A stretch of 64,000 nt of DNA from Bacteroidota bacterium (GCA_013288745.1 JABDBG010000001.1:1-64000); one strand, 5' to 3'. Positions 1-11,501 are shown, counted from the stretch's first letter. The notes: generated from the letters alone by a model not told the origin. Translations and numbers: made by a program.

Positions 1-113
1 GTAGTTTTTTAGAACTGCAAAGATAATTGAAATATTGAAAATTCAAAATCAATATTAGAAAAGTTGAAAATATCCTTATCTTACTTTTTCAAGCCGGATT
101 GCGGTGATTATCA

Positions 114-1277
114 ATGAAAAAAATCAAATATTTAGAAGGATTGCGCGGGATCGCAGCTTTTGCTGTTTTCATGGGTCATTTAGGAGTAGCTTTTTTTATC
201 CCCACGCACGAAATATCTCTTTTCGCTGCCATTAATAATCTTGCTTTTTTGCCGTATTTTTTAAAAACGCTTATCATTCATATAATAATCCTGTTTACCA
301 ATGGCGAGCTTGCAGTATGGATATTCTGGCTTTTAAGTTCTTATGTGATCTCCATTGCCTTTTTCAAAAAAGATAACCCCTACAAGATCCTGATCAGCTA
401 TACTTCCAAACGATATATACGTTTGTTTATTCCTGTATTTTTTTCTATTCTTTTTGCCTACTTGTTATTGAAGTTTGGGTTGATGTATAACCACAAAGTC
501 GCTTTAACCTTTACTCCACCTAACACAACGCTTGATGGATTGTATAATTTCAAACCCGATATTCTGGAAGTATTCAGATCCGGTTTTTTTACAACATTTT
601 TTAATTTTCAGGAAGAGCAGTCTTACAATTCAGTGCTATGGACAATTCAACCAGAATTTTTAGGATCACTTTTTATATTCGGAATGTTTGGGATCATACG
701 TCACAATACGAAACGGTATATTTTTTATGGAATTATTGCGATCGTACTGATCGCGCTCAACATGCTGCCCTTACTGGCTTTTGTTATTGGGTATGTTTTG
801 TGTGACTATGATTTTTCAGAAACAGAAAGCACGGTCATCTTATCAATAAAAAAAATAGAAACTAACATACATCAATATAATTTACCCCTTTTTATTCTTA
901 GCTTCATCTTGTTGCTTTTTGGCAGAGGAATAATGAATTTTATTAAAGTTCCTCCTGCTCCCGGTATGTTGATCGTAGCTGTTTTTATTATTTATTTCTG
1001 TTTGAGGAATGCGTACTATAAAAAAATATTGTCGGCAAAAACACCTTACTGGCTGGGTGAAATATCTTTTAGTTTATACCTGATACATATCCCTGTTATT
1101 TGTTCGCTGGGATGTTTTATTGTTTTTGGCCATAACAATTTAGAAGGCGAGATCATTGCATCTGTAATAACAATAATCATTACCATACCCTTATCTTTTT
1201 TGTATACCAGGTATATTGATAAAAAAGCTGTTGCGCTTTCAAATAAGGTAGGTGATTATTTCAAAAAATATTCTTGA
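114..1277 (+). CDS. Acyltransferase family 3 (OafA/YrhL-like) membrane protein
   Basis: 387 aa, multiple TM segments, N-term YLEGLRGIAAFAVFMGH typical of acyltransferase 3. Confidence 0.85.
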   Translation: MKKIKYLEGLRGIAAFAVFMGHLGVAFFIPTHEISLFAAINNLAFLPYFLKTLIIHIIILFTNGELAVWIFWLLSSYVISIAFFKKDNPYKILISYTSKRYIRLFIPVFFSILFAYLLLKFGLMYNHKVALTFTPPNTTLDGLYNFKPDILEVFRSGFFTTFFNFQEEQSYNSVLWTIQPEFLGSLFIFGMFGIIRHNTKRYIFYGIIAIVLIALNMLPLLAFVIGYVLCDYDFSETESTVILSIKKIETNIHQYNLPLFILSFILLLFGRGIMNFIKVPPAPGMLIVAVFIIYFCLRNAYYKKILSAKTPYWLGEISFSLYLIHIPVICSLGCFIVFGHNNLEGEIIASVITIIITIPLSFLYTRYIDKKAVALSNKVGDYFKKYS

Positions 1278-1301
1278 TGATAAAAAAAGTAAATTTGCCA
1301 T

Positions 1302-1889
1302 ATGTTTACAGGCATAATTGAAACAATGGGTACCATCGAGACGGTTATTTCCGCAGGAACTAACCGTACTTTTTGGATCACATCCCCTATATCTGCTGAG
1401 TTTTCTATCGATCAAAGCGTATCGCACAATGGCGTTTGTCTTACCGTTGAGGAAATCAAAAATGGTCAGCATCGTGTTACCGCCATCGACGAAACATTGA
1501 CTATAACCAACCTTAAAAGCTGGGAAAAGGGCATGTTGGTAAATATTGAAAGATGTTTACAGATGAATGGCAGGCTGGATGGCCATATTGTGCAGGGACA
1601 TGTTGATACAACGGCAACCTGCAGCCACGTAATAACAAAACAAGGTAGTTGGGAATATACTTTTCAGTTTGATAAAAAATTTGCTACGCTGATCATTGAA
1701 AAAGGGTCTATTACTATTAACGGGACAAGCCTTACGCTTTTTAATGTAACCAATGATTCTTTTTCTGTTGCTATCATTCCATATACTTACGAGCACACCA
1801 ACATGCAGTTTTTACAAAAAGGGGATGAAGTAAATATCGAATTTGATATGATCGGTAAATACGTGAATCGTTTTATGCAATTCAGGTAA
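1302..1889 (+). CDS. ribE: Riboflavin synthase alpha chain
   Basis: MFTGIIETMGTIE start; internal duplicated lumazine-binding domains (GVCLTVEE / GTSLTLFNV; HIVQGHVD). Confidence 0.95.
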   Translation: MFTGIIETMGTIETVISAGTNRTFWITSPISAEFSIDQSVSHNGVCLTVEEIKNGQHRVTAIDETLTITNLKSWEKGMLVNIERCLQMNGRLDGHIVQGHVDTTATCSHVITKQGSWEYTFQFDKKFATLIIEKGSITINGTSLTLFNVTNDSFSVAIIPYTYEHTNMQFLQKGDEVNIEFDMIGKYVNRFMQFR

Positions 1890-1932
1890 TAGCCATTTTC
1901 TTTATAATCGTCCGACAAACAAAGCATCATTA

Positions 1933-3045
1933 ATGAATGAAAAGAAAATAATACCCGCATTAACAGGCATACGTGCTATTTGCGTTTATTTAATTTTCTT
2001 TTATCATTTGAATTTTTTCTCTCCGGTTTTACAACCAGTATTATATTCGATCCTGAATGAATTTTATTGCTTTCTTAGTTTCTTTTTTGTGTTAAGCGGT
2101 TTTTTGATCTATTACAAATACAGTGAGATAAGCAGTTTTAATAAAACAACTTTATATAATTATTTTGTCAACAGAATGGCCAGAGTATATCCTATCCTGT
2201 TGATACTGATCAGTGCTACATTCTTTATCGGCTTCTACCATCATTATTATTCGGGCAGAGAAACGATCAAGCTATACCTTTTAAATGTCACATTGTTAAA
2301 AGGTTTTTCTGCTAAATATTGGTTAACGGGCATTGGACCAAGCTGGAGCATGTCTGTTGAAGAACTATTTTATTTATTATCTCCATTGATTTTTTTATGC
2401 GCGAAAAATATAGGCTCACTTATCAAAACCGTTTTGATATTTTATGGTATTGGTTTGCTACTCACGTTATTTTTTCATTTTTTCCCCTTTGAGAATTTTT
2501 TTGGCAGCTTTCTTTTTACCGCTTATTCAACTTTTTTTGGAAGAGCTTTTGAATTTGCCTGTGGTATATTTTTAGGGATGATTGTAAAGGGTGAGATCAA
2601 AAATATTTTTTTTGAATGGCTGGGCAATAAGGCTTTGTATCTGGGCTTATCCATCATCATACTATCGGTCGCTTTTCTTTATTTCATAGCTGCTCATTAT
2701 GCAATCCCCCATGCCACTGACTCTTGGCCGGGTATAATTGTAAATAATATTTTGTTACCTGTAGGGATTACAATTTTTTTTTATAGCCTTATTTATTATG
2801 AAAGCTTTATACACCAGTTTCTTTCTTCCAAAGTAATGGTACAACTGGGTAACTCAACTTATTCATTTTATTTATTGCACACTACTTTTGTGCTATCTTA
2901 TATTTTTAAATTTATCAGTACCAATATATTTATCGCTTTCATTTGCATGATACTTATTTCATTCATTTTTCATAAACTGGTAGAACAACCATTAGCTGTA
3001 TTAGTTAGAAAAAGATTTCATAAAAAACAAACTATACTATTATAA
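1933..3045 (+). CDS. Acyltransferase family 3 membrane protein
   Basis: PALTGIRAICVYLIFFYH N-terminus, multi-TM, GPSWSMSVEELFYLLSP motif. Confidence 0.87.
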   Translation: MNEKKIIPALTGIRAICVYLIFFYHLNFFSPVLQPVLYSILNEFYCFLSFFFVLSGFLIYYKYSEISSFNKTTLYNYFVNRMARVYPILLILISATFFIGFYHHYYSGRETIKLYLLNVTLLKGFSAKYWLTGIGPSWSMSVEELFYLLSPLIFLCAKNIGSLIKTVLIFYGIGLLLTLFFHFFPFENFFGSFLFTAYSTFFGRAFEFACGIFLGMIVKGEIKNIFFEWLGNKALYLGLSIIILSVAFLYFIAAHYAIPHATDSWPGIIVNNILLPVGITIFFYSLIYYESFIHQFLSSKVMVQLGNSTYSFYLLHTTFVLSYIFKFISTNIFIAFICMILISFIFHKLVEQPLAVLVRKRFHKKQTILL

Positions 3046-3050
3046 TTGCA

Positions 3051-4190
3051 TTGAAGCCATCAACGACCATATCATTATTGGATAAATACGGTGCATATAT
3101 CATTGCGCTGTGCTGGTTTTTATCAGTAATAACCTACTACAATTTGTTTGGTCTATTTACACGGCTGGAGGCTGAAAAATATATCTACGAAGCCGATTAT
3201 TTTATCCGGTATGGAAGCATGTCTGCTTCCAGGTATTGGTTTTATGCAGTTACTATTTTCATTATTGCTTTTGCCACAAAGATCAAGATCGGTTTGGTAG
3301 GTGCTTTTGTTATCCAGGCTTGTCTTAATCTTTTTGCTTATTTATTTTTTTACAAAGCGTTAAAAACGATCTTCCATAATATTACAGCCATACTAATTAT
3401 CCTGTACCTGATTGCTTTTTTGCCTTATCAAAGCTGGGTAGTTTTTTTATATACCGAATCTGTTTTTTATAGTTCGATCCTATTATTATTATCGGTGCTG
3501 ATCCTTTATAAGCCTGACAATATCAGAAACGTTGCTATCATTTCTATCGCGTTATTACTAACTATCATATCGCGACCATTGGGTATTTTATTTACGATAA
3601 GCACTTATTTGTATCTTTTTTATTCGGCCAATAAAAAGTGGAAGATTATTTTATTTTGCAGCTCTATTGTTTTAGTAACTGCATTTTATATTATCGTAAA
3701 TACCATTTTCTCTTCTATTGAAGATTGGACAATAACGAAACCTTTTGAAGAGGAAAATATAATTTGCGATTTGCCGTCCACCATTCACACAACAACGCTT
3801 TATTTAGATAAAACTGCAGGGCCTATTTATCAACTATTATATTATATCTGTCATAATTTTGGCCATTTTATTCATTATGCATGGATAAAATTGTGCTATT
3901 TCTTTTTGATGAAAAGAGATTATTATAGCAATAGGCACAACGCGTATCTTCTAATAAACATCCTGCCAATGTATGTTTTTGCGTTTGGTAGTTTATTCGT
4001 AAAAAATATAAAATTCAGAGAGGAAATCAGCGTATTCCTTATTAGTAGTATTCTTTTATATACGCTTACGATAGTGTTGCAGTGTGATGATTATCACAAT
4101 CGATTCGTGCTTTCTATTTACCCGTTCTTTGTTATTCTTGCAGCAAAAACTATAGAGCATTTTGTAATTAAATCAAAGAAAACCGAATAA
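3051..4190 (+). CDS. Multi-pass membrane protein, possibly glycosyltransferase-like
   Basis: 379 aa ORF, many TM helices, TTG start immediately after the preceding acyltransferase; function not recognised. Confidence 0.6.
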   Translation: MKPSTTISLLDKYGAYIIALCWFLSVITYYNLFGLFTRLEAEKYIYEADYFIRYGSMSASRYWFYAVTIFIIAFATKIKIGLVGAFVIQACLNLFAYLFFYKALKTIFHNITAILIILYLIAFLPYQSWVVFLYTESVFYSSILLLLSVLILYKPDNIRNVAIISIALLLTIISRPLGILFTISTYLYLFYSANKKWKIILFCSSIVLVTAFYIIVNTIFSSIEDWTITKPFEEENIICDLPSTIHTTTLYLDKTAGPIYQLLYYICHNFGHFIHYAWIKLCYFFLMKRDYYSNRHNAYLLINILPMYVFAFGSLFVKNIKFREEISVFLISSILLYTLTIVLQCDDYHNRFVLSIYPFFVILAAKTIEHFVIKSKKTE

Positions 4191-4217
4191 ACATATTTTT
4201 ACCGGTAAGGCAAAAAT

Positions 4218-6074
4218 TTAAATTGCTTTCCCTTTCATAGCTAAAGAAACAGCCTGGTCCATGATACGCTCTGCATATGGCCTTGAAATATCATTCAGTT
4301 CTTCAACTTTTGTATGTATTAGGTCCTTATCTTCCATGGTGATAGAAAGTTGTAAAGCCTGCATTGCTGCTGCCGTTTCCATCAATTCTTGTTTTGATAA
4401 TAATGCGGCATTTTTCTGAATAAATTTTTCTGTTGTTTCCAACAATTGCTCAGCTTCTGTTCTTGCTTCAACCAATGCTCTTGTTGCAATATCATCTTTT
4501 GCATGTGTGATAGAATCTAACAACATTTTTTCTACATCTTCATCGCTTAAAGAGAATTGAGATTTCACTTCGATACTCTGCTCTACCCCACTTCTTAATT
4601 CTTTTGCTTTTACAACCAGGATACCATCGGCATTAATTAAAAAACTTACTTCCACTTTTGGCATGCCAGCCGGCATTCCGGGAATACCTGTCAAATTAAA
4701 TTCAGCCAATTTTCTGTTGTCCTTTATCATGTCGCGCTCGCCCTGGTAGACTGCTATCTTCATGCCGCCTTGCCCGTCTTTATAAGTAGTATATTGTCTT
4801 GCTGCCTTATTAGGTATTTTAGAATTGCGTGGAATAAGCACATCCATTAAACCTCCCATTGTTTCAATGCCTAAAGAAAGCGGTGTGATATCCAGCAATA
4901 AAAAATCTTTATTGTTACCGGCCAAAATATCAGCCTGTATCGCTGCGCCTAATGCAACCACTTCATCCGGATTGACCGTATCATTTACAGGCTTTCCAAA
5001 AAAATGCCCAATGCTTTCTTTTACTAAAGGAACCCTTGTAGATCCGCCTACCATCACCACGACATCAATATCTTTTACTTTTAATGATGCGTCTTTCAAT
5101 GCATTGCTGCAACAAGTAACCGTTTTATCAACCAGGGGTTGTATCAGTGTATTGAACTGTTCTTTTGTGATCGTTAATTTATCGCCATTCAATTCTCCTT
5201 CAAAACTATTATTCCCTGATAAATAAATTTTTGCTTCCTCCGCTTTTAAGCGAATGGCTTGTGTTAATTCTTTATTGGCTCTTAAATCTTCTTCATTGAT
5301 CCCTGATTGCTGTATCCAGAATTTTACAATCGCATTGTCAATATCATCACCCCCTAAATAAGTATCGCCATTCGTAGATAACACTTCAAATATGCCATTG
5401 CTGATTTTTAATATGGAGATATCAAAAGTTCCACCGCCAAGATCATATACAGCGATCGTCTTTTCATCCTCTTTATGTAATCCTAGTCCATAAGCAAGAC
5501 TTGCTGCTGTTGGTTCATTTACGATACGCAATACATCAAGGCCCGCTAATTTTCCCGCATCTCTTGTTGCCTGTCTTTGTGCATCATTAAAATACGCAGG
5601 CACCGTTATTACGGCTTTATTGACAGGTGTTTTTAAAATATGTTCTGCTCGCTGTTTTAATTCTTTTAAAATAAAAGACGAAAGATCTACCGGAGAATAA
5701 AATTTGTTACCTACCTGAACTTTTACCAGGCTTTCTGTATTATCATCAATTACTTTGTAAGAGAAAAAAGAAGCGTTCTGTTTAATATCGTTATACGATT
5801 TCCCCATCAAACGTTTCGCAGAAAAAATAGTATTCTGTGGCTCACTGATCAATTTCTTTTTTGCTTCTTCGCCCACAGTTATATTACCTGCTTCATCAAA
5901 ATGAATAACGGATGGTACCAATGAACTGGTATTGTGTTCTTTCAACGCAACTGGTTGTTTTGTATCGGGATGAATGATCGCTACTAAGCTATTTGTTGTG
6001 CCCAGGTCGATCCCTACAATTATCTCTTCTTGCTGCAGACTCCCTGTTGCTATATTGATACCGATCTTTGCCAT
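4218..6074 (-). CDS. hscA: Hsp70-family Fe-S assembly chaperone HscA
   Basis: [37 protein letters not shown] motifs; 618 aa with HscA-like N-terminal extension. Confidence 0.82.
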   Translation of the reverse strand: MAKIGINIATGSLQQEEIIVGIDLGTTNSLVAIIHPDTKQPVALKEHNTSSLVPSVIHFDEAGNITVGEEAKKKLISEPQNTIFSAKRLMGKSYNDIKQNASFFSYKVIDDNTESLVKVQVGNKFYSPVDLSSFILKELKQRAEHILKTPVNKAVITVPAYFNDAQRQATRDAGKLAGLDVLRIVNEPTAASLAYGLGLHKEDEKTIAVYDLGGGTFDISILKISNGIFEVLSTNGDTYLGGDDIDNAIVKFWIQQSGINEEDLRANKELTQAIRLKAEEAKIYLSGNNSFEGELNGDKLTITKEQFNTLIQPLVDKTVTCCSNALKDASLKVKDIDVVVMVGGSTRVPLVKESIGHFFGKPVNDTVNPDEVVALGAAIQADILAGNNKDFLLLDITPLSLGIETMGGLMDVLIPRNSKIPNKAARQYTTYKDGQGGMKIAVYQGERDMIKDNRKLAEFNLTGIPGMPAGMPKVEVSFLINADGILVVKAKELRSGVEQSIEVKSQFSLSDEDVEKMLLDSITHAKDDIATRALVEARTEAEQLLETTEKFIQKNAALLSKQELMETAAAMQALQLSITMEDKDLIHTKVEELNDISRPYAERIMDQAVSLAMKGKAI

Positions 6075-6226
6075 AATATTTGAATGCTATTATTAATGTC
6101 AGACTGCAAAAGTAACAAATAAACCATCGTCTGTTTTATACAATCTGTTTTACTGATTTCGAAATAAGAAATATTCAATAAAAAAGCCCCTTTTTATAGG
6201 GGCCGTTATCGAATATCTTTATCAGT

Positions 6227-7930
6227 CTATTTATTAGCGAAGTATTTTTCTTTTAATATTTTATCCCTGTCGTAAATATCATCGTAAAAAACAAGTTTAC
6301 CGTCTTGCCCTTCACAGGTAAAGTAAAGCAGGTATACCGGGATCCTATTTCTAACGGGCAATAATCTTTTTACTTTATTGGCCAATAAATTCTCTACAGT
6401 ATCTGTATTATACCACGGTTTTTGTCCGGGTTTCAAAGCAAGGCTATCGTTCCTGATAATATACAAAGCCAGTTTTTCCCATTGCTGTACACGAACACAA
6501 CCATGGCTCAGATCCCTGGTATCATTTTTAAATAAATAACGCTGATTGGTATCATGCAAATAAATAGCGAAAGGATTATTAAAATTGAATTTCATTACAC
6601 CCAGTGAATTATCATCGCCACTACCTTGTACAACATTATATGGAATACCTGCAGTGTATTTTTTAAAATTGAGTGTCAATGGATCAATAACATTTCCAGT
6701 CTTATCTATCAGATGAAGTCCGAGTTTATTTAAATAAGTAGGATCTGTTTTTAATTTAGGCAGGTACTGCTTAACGATGATACTATTAGGCACTGTCCAT
6801 GTTGGATAAGTGATCATGTTTGTAATATTGCCAGTTAACAGCGGCGTTGGCGTTGACGGCTTACCGCAGATCACTTTAGATTCGAAGACAAGTGTATCAT
6901 GATCCCAAACATGTAGTTTAAAACTTGGAAGGTTTACCCAGATGTATTTTAGAGGTATGCTATCCGGCATATGCTTATAACGGTCAAGCGTAATAGCGAT
7001 GCTTTTAAAACGATCCACATCGTTGGCATTCATCGCACTTATTAAAGAACCGGATATGATACCATCAGGCTTTAACCCTTTCTTTATCTGAAACTGTTTT
7101 ATAGAAGTATCTAATTGAGAAAAAGTAGGAAGAGAATCTATAAAAGGAATACAATGGCTCTCGTACAATCTTTTTTGGAGCACTTTTACAAAATTGATAG
7201 AATCAGTTTTTATTTTTACATTGTATGGATAAGGCACAACGGTATATATGTGCAGGTCCATACTATCAAGAAAACCTCTTATACCATTTTTAATTTCCCA
7301 ATAACCTCTGTACTTAGGTTCGTAAGAATTGAATAAAGCTGTGAGCTGGTTTTTGGCTAAAAGCTCATTTAAGGAAGCAGCATAAAAACTATCCGTGATC
7401 ACAGAATCTGCGCTTTTAGCAAATACACTATCAACCGGTATACGACCTAATTTCAGGTCTTTAACGATATGCATGTATGCATCTGTTAGTAACAGATCTG
7501 CATTCGTCCATAACATCGCGTCCTTTTTAATGGCCGAATTTTTAATTAATGTATCTCTTAGATCAGTAAGCTCTTTATAATGATAATCTTTACGAAAAAG
7601 GCCATACAAAGCCGCATTCTGGATAAAACAATAGAGCGAGTCTGCTGTAGGATCCCACTGCTCTTTATGACTCCAGACAGATTGATATTTATTAGCCGTG
7701 TAAAAACTATTTACAGGGTGAATATAGGCCAACTCAAGACTATCATCAGTTCTACCGCCATTATCCATAGCTATCTCCAATTCATCCTGGATGTTATCTT
7801 CAACTGTTTCATCCATTTTTTCAGGACTTGAAACAATTTGTTTGGAAGTTTTTTTATGATGACATGAAAAAAGGAATACACACAACAATAAAGATGTAGA
7901 AAGTAGGATTATATGCTTATAACGATTCAT
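6227..7930 (-). CDS. L,D-transpeptidase (YcbB-like) with peptidoglycan-binding region
   Basis: lipoprotein-type signal, HGCVRVQQWEKLA catalytic motif, FQIKKGLKPDGIISG PG-binding region. Confidence 0.85.
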   Translation of the reverse strand: MNRYKHIILLSTSLLLCVFLFSCHHKKTSKQIVSSPEKMDETVEDNIQDELEIAMDNGGRTDDSLELAYIHPVNSFYTANKYQSVWSHKEQWDPTADSLYCFIQNAALYGLFRKDYHYKELTDLRDTLIKNSAIKKDAMLWTNADLLLTDAYMHIVKDLKLGRIPVDSVFAKSADSVITDSFYAASLNELLAKNQLTALFNSYEPKYRGYWEIKNGIRGFLDSMDLHIYTVVPYPYNVKIKTDSINFVKVLQKRLYESHCIPFIDSLPTFSQLDTSIKQFQIKKGLKPDGIISGSLISAMNANDVDRFKSIAITLDRYKHMPDSIPLKYIWVNLPSFKLHVWDHDTLVFESKVICGKPSTPTPLLTGNITNMITYPTWTVPNSIIVKQYLPKLKTDPTYLNKLGLHLIDKTGNVIDPLTLNFKKYTAGIPYNVVQGSGDDNSLGVMKFNFNNPFAIYLHDTNQRYLFKNDTRDLSHGCVRVQQWEKLALYIIRNDSLALKPGQKPWYNTDTVENLLANKVKRLLPVRNRIPVYLLYFTCEGQDGKLVFYDDIYDRDKILKEKYFANK

Positions 7931-8175
7931 AAATAACAGGGTAAATTTTACTTCAATAATTTGTCTTTAAATACTTTGAAAAAATGAAGCCCTATTAACA
8001 AGTTAATGAAATGCGTCCATTAAAAAAATATCCGTATAATATTTTTTTATTATTTTAATATAGTAAGCAGAAGTTATATTGACCAGGTTGTGATCAATAG
8101 ATTTGATTAATTTTTTCAGATCAGGGTTTCGGATCAGCTTAATACAATATAGCGAATTAAAACGACATATTTTTA

Positions 8176-9168
8176 CTAAATAACTCTATGAACACGCTGC
8201 TCTAACATCATCATATCTGCCAAAACAAAAGCAGTTACTGCTTCTAATACAACAGGCACCCTTAAAGCAATGCATAGATCATGGCGGCCTTTTACGGAAA
8301 AATCTTCCACCTTCCCCGTTTCAACATTTAAAGTTTGTTGTTCTTTAGGTGTTGATGAGGTTGGTTTGATAGCTATTCTAAAAACCAATTCATTGCTATT
8401 GGTTATTCCGCCAACGATACCACCTGCATGATTTGTTTTTGTTTTACCTGATGGATCAATGATCGCATCGTTGTGATCGATACCATACATCTTCGCTGCT
8501 GCGAATCCTGTTCCAAATTCTATGCCACGCACTGCAGGTATTGCAAATACGGCATGACTGATCAAAGACTCTGCAGAATCAAAAAATGGTTCGCCTAATC
8601 CGATTGGCAATCCGTTTACTTTACATTCTACAATACCACCAATGCTGTCTTTATGATCGATCGCATTTTGTAATCCTTTTTCAAGGTCCTTTTCGTTACC
8701 TATTTCTAAAATAGTAGATTCCACTTTAATGCCTGAGCCTAATACTTTTTTTGCAATTACACCCGCTGCTACTAAACAAACAGTCAGCCTTCCGCTGAAA
8801 TGCCCGCCACCCCTGTAATCTTCAAAGCCTCCGAATTTTTTAGTGGCTACAAAATCAGCATGTCCAGGTCTTGGTACTGCTCTTTGTTTTTCATAATCGC
8901 CGCTACGTGTATTGGCATTATCAAATAAAATAGTAATAGGAAAACCGGTTGTTTTACCATCAAAAACACCGTTCATTATTTTGGGAATATCAGCTTCTTT
9001 GCGTGGCGTGGTCCCCTTCGCTCCTGCTTTTCTTCTTTCGATATCGGTTGTAAAATCCTCTACACTTAAAGGCAGTCCGGCAGGACAGCCATCGATATTT
9101 ACACCCACACATTCACCATGTGATTCACCAAAGATGCTTACTCTAAATACTCTGCCGAAACTATTCAC
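8176..9168 (-). CDS. aroC: Chorismate synthase
   Basis: MNSFGRVFRVSIFGESHGECVGVNIDGCPAG; GRHDLCIALRVPVV. Confidence 0.97.
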   Translation of the reverse strand: MNSFGRVFRVSIFGESHGECVGVNIDGCPAGLPLSVEDFTTDIERRKAGAKGTTPRKEADIPKIMNGVFDGKTTGFPITILFDNANTRSGDYEKQRAVPRPGHADFVATKKFGGFEDYRGGGHFSGRLTVCLVAAGVIAKKVLGSGIKVESTILEIGNEKDLEKGLQNAIDHKDSIGGIVECKVNGLPIGLGEPFFDSAESLISHAVFAIPAVRGIEFGTGFAAAKMYGIDHNDAIIDPSGKTKTNHAGGIVGGITNSNELVFRIAIKPTSSTPKEQQTLNVETGKVEDFSVKGRHDLCIALRVPVVLEAVTAFVLADMMMLEQRVHRVI

Positions 9169-9191
9169 TTCTTAAATGGTTTAATTTTTTA

Positions 9192-10469
9192 TTAGTTTAA
9201 TTGTTTTGCCGGCGCGGAAACAGATGCCCCTAACAATTTCAAATGCTCGTAAAAATCAGGATATGATTTATTGATCGCTTCTGCTTCTTCAATAATGGTA
9301 TCACCTATTGCTTTTAATCCTGCTACCGCACAAGCCATTGCAATACGATGATCGTGATGAGAATGAACTGTTGCACCTTTAACGCCTTGTCCACCTTCTA
9401 TCAACATCAGGTCATCCTGTAATTTTATTGTAACGCCCATCTTACCAAATTCTTCCTGCAAAGTTAGTCCGCGGTTGCTTTCTTTGTGTTCTAATCTTTT
9501 TACGCCTTCTATCACTGTTGTTCCTTCGCAATAAGATGCCAATGCAACTAATGGCGGGAACAGATCAGGGCATTCAGTTGCATCAAAATGGAATGCCTGC
9601 AATTTACCCGGACCGACAACTATTTGTTTTTCTTCAATAGATAATTTTGCTTTTGACATATTCAATGCCTGCAATATTGCTTTATCTGCCTGTGTTGAAA
9701 ATACATCTAATCCTTTGATCGTAATTTCTCCTGCAACAGCACCCATTACTAATAAGAAGGCTGCTCCGCTCCAGTCACCTTCTACCGTATAGTGGATCGG
9801 GTTAGTGTTTAGAGGTCTAGGATTGATCAGGAATGATTCGTAATTATTATTAACAACATCATACCCAAAATGTTTCATCACCTGTAAGGTAAGATCGATA
9901 TAAGGTTTGCTTTTTAAATTATTCACTGTGATTGTAACAGGCGACGTTGCAGATTTGCCATAAGCAAATAGTAACCCTGTTAAAAATTGTGAGCTAAGAG
10001 AACCATCGATCGTAATATTTTTCGGTTGTAACGGTCCTTGTATTTTTATCGGAAGCTTGCCACCGTTCGATTGAATTTTGATTCCCAACTGAGGAAATAT
10101 CTCATCAAAGAAATTCATCGGGCGCGTTAATAAACTGCCTGTTCCGTTAATGGTAATTTCATTTTTATTCAATGCTGCAATTGGTGCAAACATTCTTATG
10201 CCTAATCCAGCTTCGCCACAATTCATTTCATTTCCAACAGCTTTCACATCATTCTTAATTCTTAATTCTTCATTCTTCATTTCAATAGAAGCTCCTAGTT
10301 TTTGGATCACATCTATCGCCGCCAGGTCATCATTGCTTTTACCCGGATTTGAGATAAACGTTTCCGCATCTGCCAGCAATGCAGCTGCACAAGCACGTTG
10401 CATAGAACTTTTAGAAGTAGGCGCCTGAATGGTTCCTGAAATATTCGAAGGATGTACTGTTACGATCAT
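9192..10469 (-). CDS. aroA: 3-phosphoshikimate 1-carboxyvinyltransferase (EPSP synthase)
   Basis: EPSP synthase motifs (PTSKSSMQRACAAALLA, GNEMNCGEAGLGIRMFAP, HDHRIAMACAVAGL). Confidence 0.96.
   Translation of the reverse strand: MIVTVHPSNISGTIQAPTSKSSMQRACAAALLADAETFISNPGKSNDDLAAIDVIQKLGASIEMKNEELRIKNDVKAVGNEMNCGEAGLGIRMFAPIAALNKNEITINGTGSLLTRPMNFFDEIFPQLGIKIQSNGGKLPIKIQGPLQPKNITIDGSLSSQFLTGLLFAYGKSATSPVTITVNNLKSKPYIDLTLQVMKHFGYDVVNNNYESFLINPRPLNTNPIHYTVEGDWSGAAFLLVMGAVAGEITIKGLDVFSTQADKAILQALNMSKAKLSIEEKQIVVGPGKLQAFHFDATECPDLFPPLVALASYCEGTTVIEGVKRLEHKESNRGLTLQEEFGKMGVTIKLQDDLMLIEGGQGVKGATVHSHHDHRIAMACAVAGLKAIGDTIIEEAEAINKSYPDFYEHLKLLGASVSAPAKQLN
10249..10283. repeat. Microrepeat inside aroA
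   Basis: ATTCTTAATTCTTAATTCTTCATTCTTCATTTC; minus strand encodes KNEELRIKN. Confidence 0.75.
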
Positions 10470-11498
10470 TTATAAACTCTGGTTAATTATAGTTTCTAAT
10501 TCAGTTAACGGAATTGGTTTTACAACCGCCTCGCCTATTTTATTTAATAAGATAAAGTTCATGCTGTTGCTAACTCTTTTCTTATCCATCTTCAACACTT
10601 CCCAGATCTTTGCTTTATCAAAATGCAATTGTATGGGAAGATGGTATTGATGTAATAATTTTTCAATTCTATGTTTTTCTTCGCGCGGAAAATGATTGAT
10701 CTTTTCTGACAATATGCTTGCTGCCACCATTCCAATACTTATCGCATGTCCGTGCAACAAAGCGTAGATATTTTCTATTGCATGTCCGATGGTATGTCCG
10801 AAATTCAACAACTTTCTATCGCCCGTTTCAAACTCATCATTTACAACTACGGTTGTTTTAATAGCAACATTGCGTTGTATCAATTCATCCAGTAACTTTT
10901 TATCCGATTGAAACGATTCTAAGGATCTGCTTTCTAAGAAGGAGAACAATTCAGCATCTTTTATGCAGGCATGTTTAATGATCTCTGCAAAACCATTTAC
11001 CCATTGTTCCTTTGGTAAAGTATCTAAAAAAGAATAATCAAATAGTAAAAAGGCGGGTTGTTTAATGAGTCCTGCAAGGTTTTTATAAACCCCTACGTCA
11101 ACACCGTTCTTACCTCCGATCGCAGCATCAACACTTGCTAAAATGGTTGTTGGGATAAATCCGAATTTTAATCCGCGCATATAGATCGAAGCGGCATAGC
11201 CTGTAATATCAGTAACTACACCTCCGCCAACGCCAACAATAAATGTTTTTCTATCCGCTTCAAAAGCTATCAGCTGTTGAATGATCTCATCTACTGCAGC
11301 TTGTTGCTTATGTTCTTCTCCGGCCTTTAATACGATGATCTTCCAGCCTGCAAATTTTGCATGGTGCTGGTGGTAAACATGTTCATCTGTAACAATGATG
11401 GTACTTTCTTTCTGCACCAGTTCTTCCAAATAAGAAAAGCTTGCATCAAAATAATAAGACACTTTGCTATTTCCGATCTGAATGTTACTTTCTTTCAT
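10470..11498 (-). CDS. aroB: 3-dehydroquinate synthase
   Basis: GGGVVTDITGYAAS, IPTTILASVDAAIGGKNGVD, NFGHTIGHAIE. Confidence 0.96.
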   Translation of the reverse strand: MKESNIQIGNSKVSYYFDASFSYLEELVQKESTIIVTDEHVYHQHHAKFAGWKIIVLKAGEEHKQQAAVDEIIQQLIAFEADRKTFIVGVGGGVVTDITGYAASIYMRGLKFGFIPTTILASVDAAIGGKNGVDVGVYKNLAGLIKQPAFLLFDYSFLDTLPKEQWVNGFAEIIKHACIKDAELFSFLESRSLESFQSDKKLLDELIQRNVAIKTTVVVNDEFETGDRKLLNFGHTIGHAIENIYALLHGHAISIGMVAASILSEKINHFPREEKHRIEKLLHQYHLPIQLHFDKAKIWEVLKMDKKRVSNSMNFILLNKIGEAVVKPIPLTELETIINQSL

Positions 11499-11501
11499 AA
11501 T

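Noticed and set aside
1239-1302. FMN riboswitch before ribE
   Set aside because: Gap is only about 25 nt and lacks the conserved FMN aptamer sequence.
4825-5226. 133-aa plus ORF inside hscA, and similar antisense ORFs (8912-9175, 10150-10428, 12310-12756, 24891-25343, 48559-48930, 59226-59531)
   Set aside because: Lie opposite strongly supported genes and show no recognisable domains; treated as shadow ORFs.
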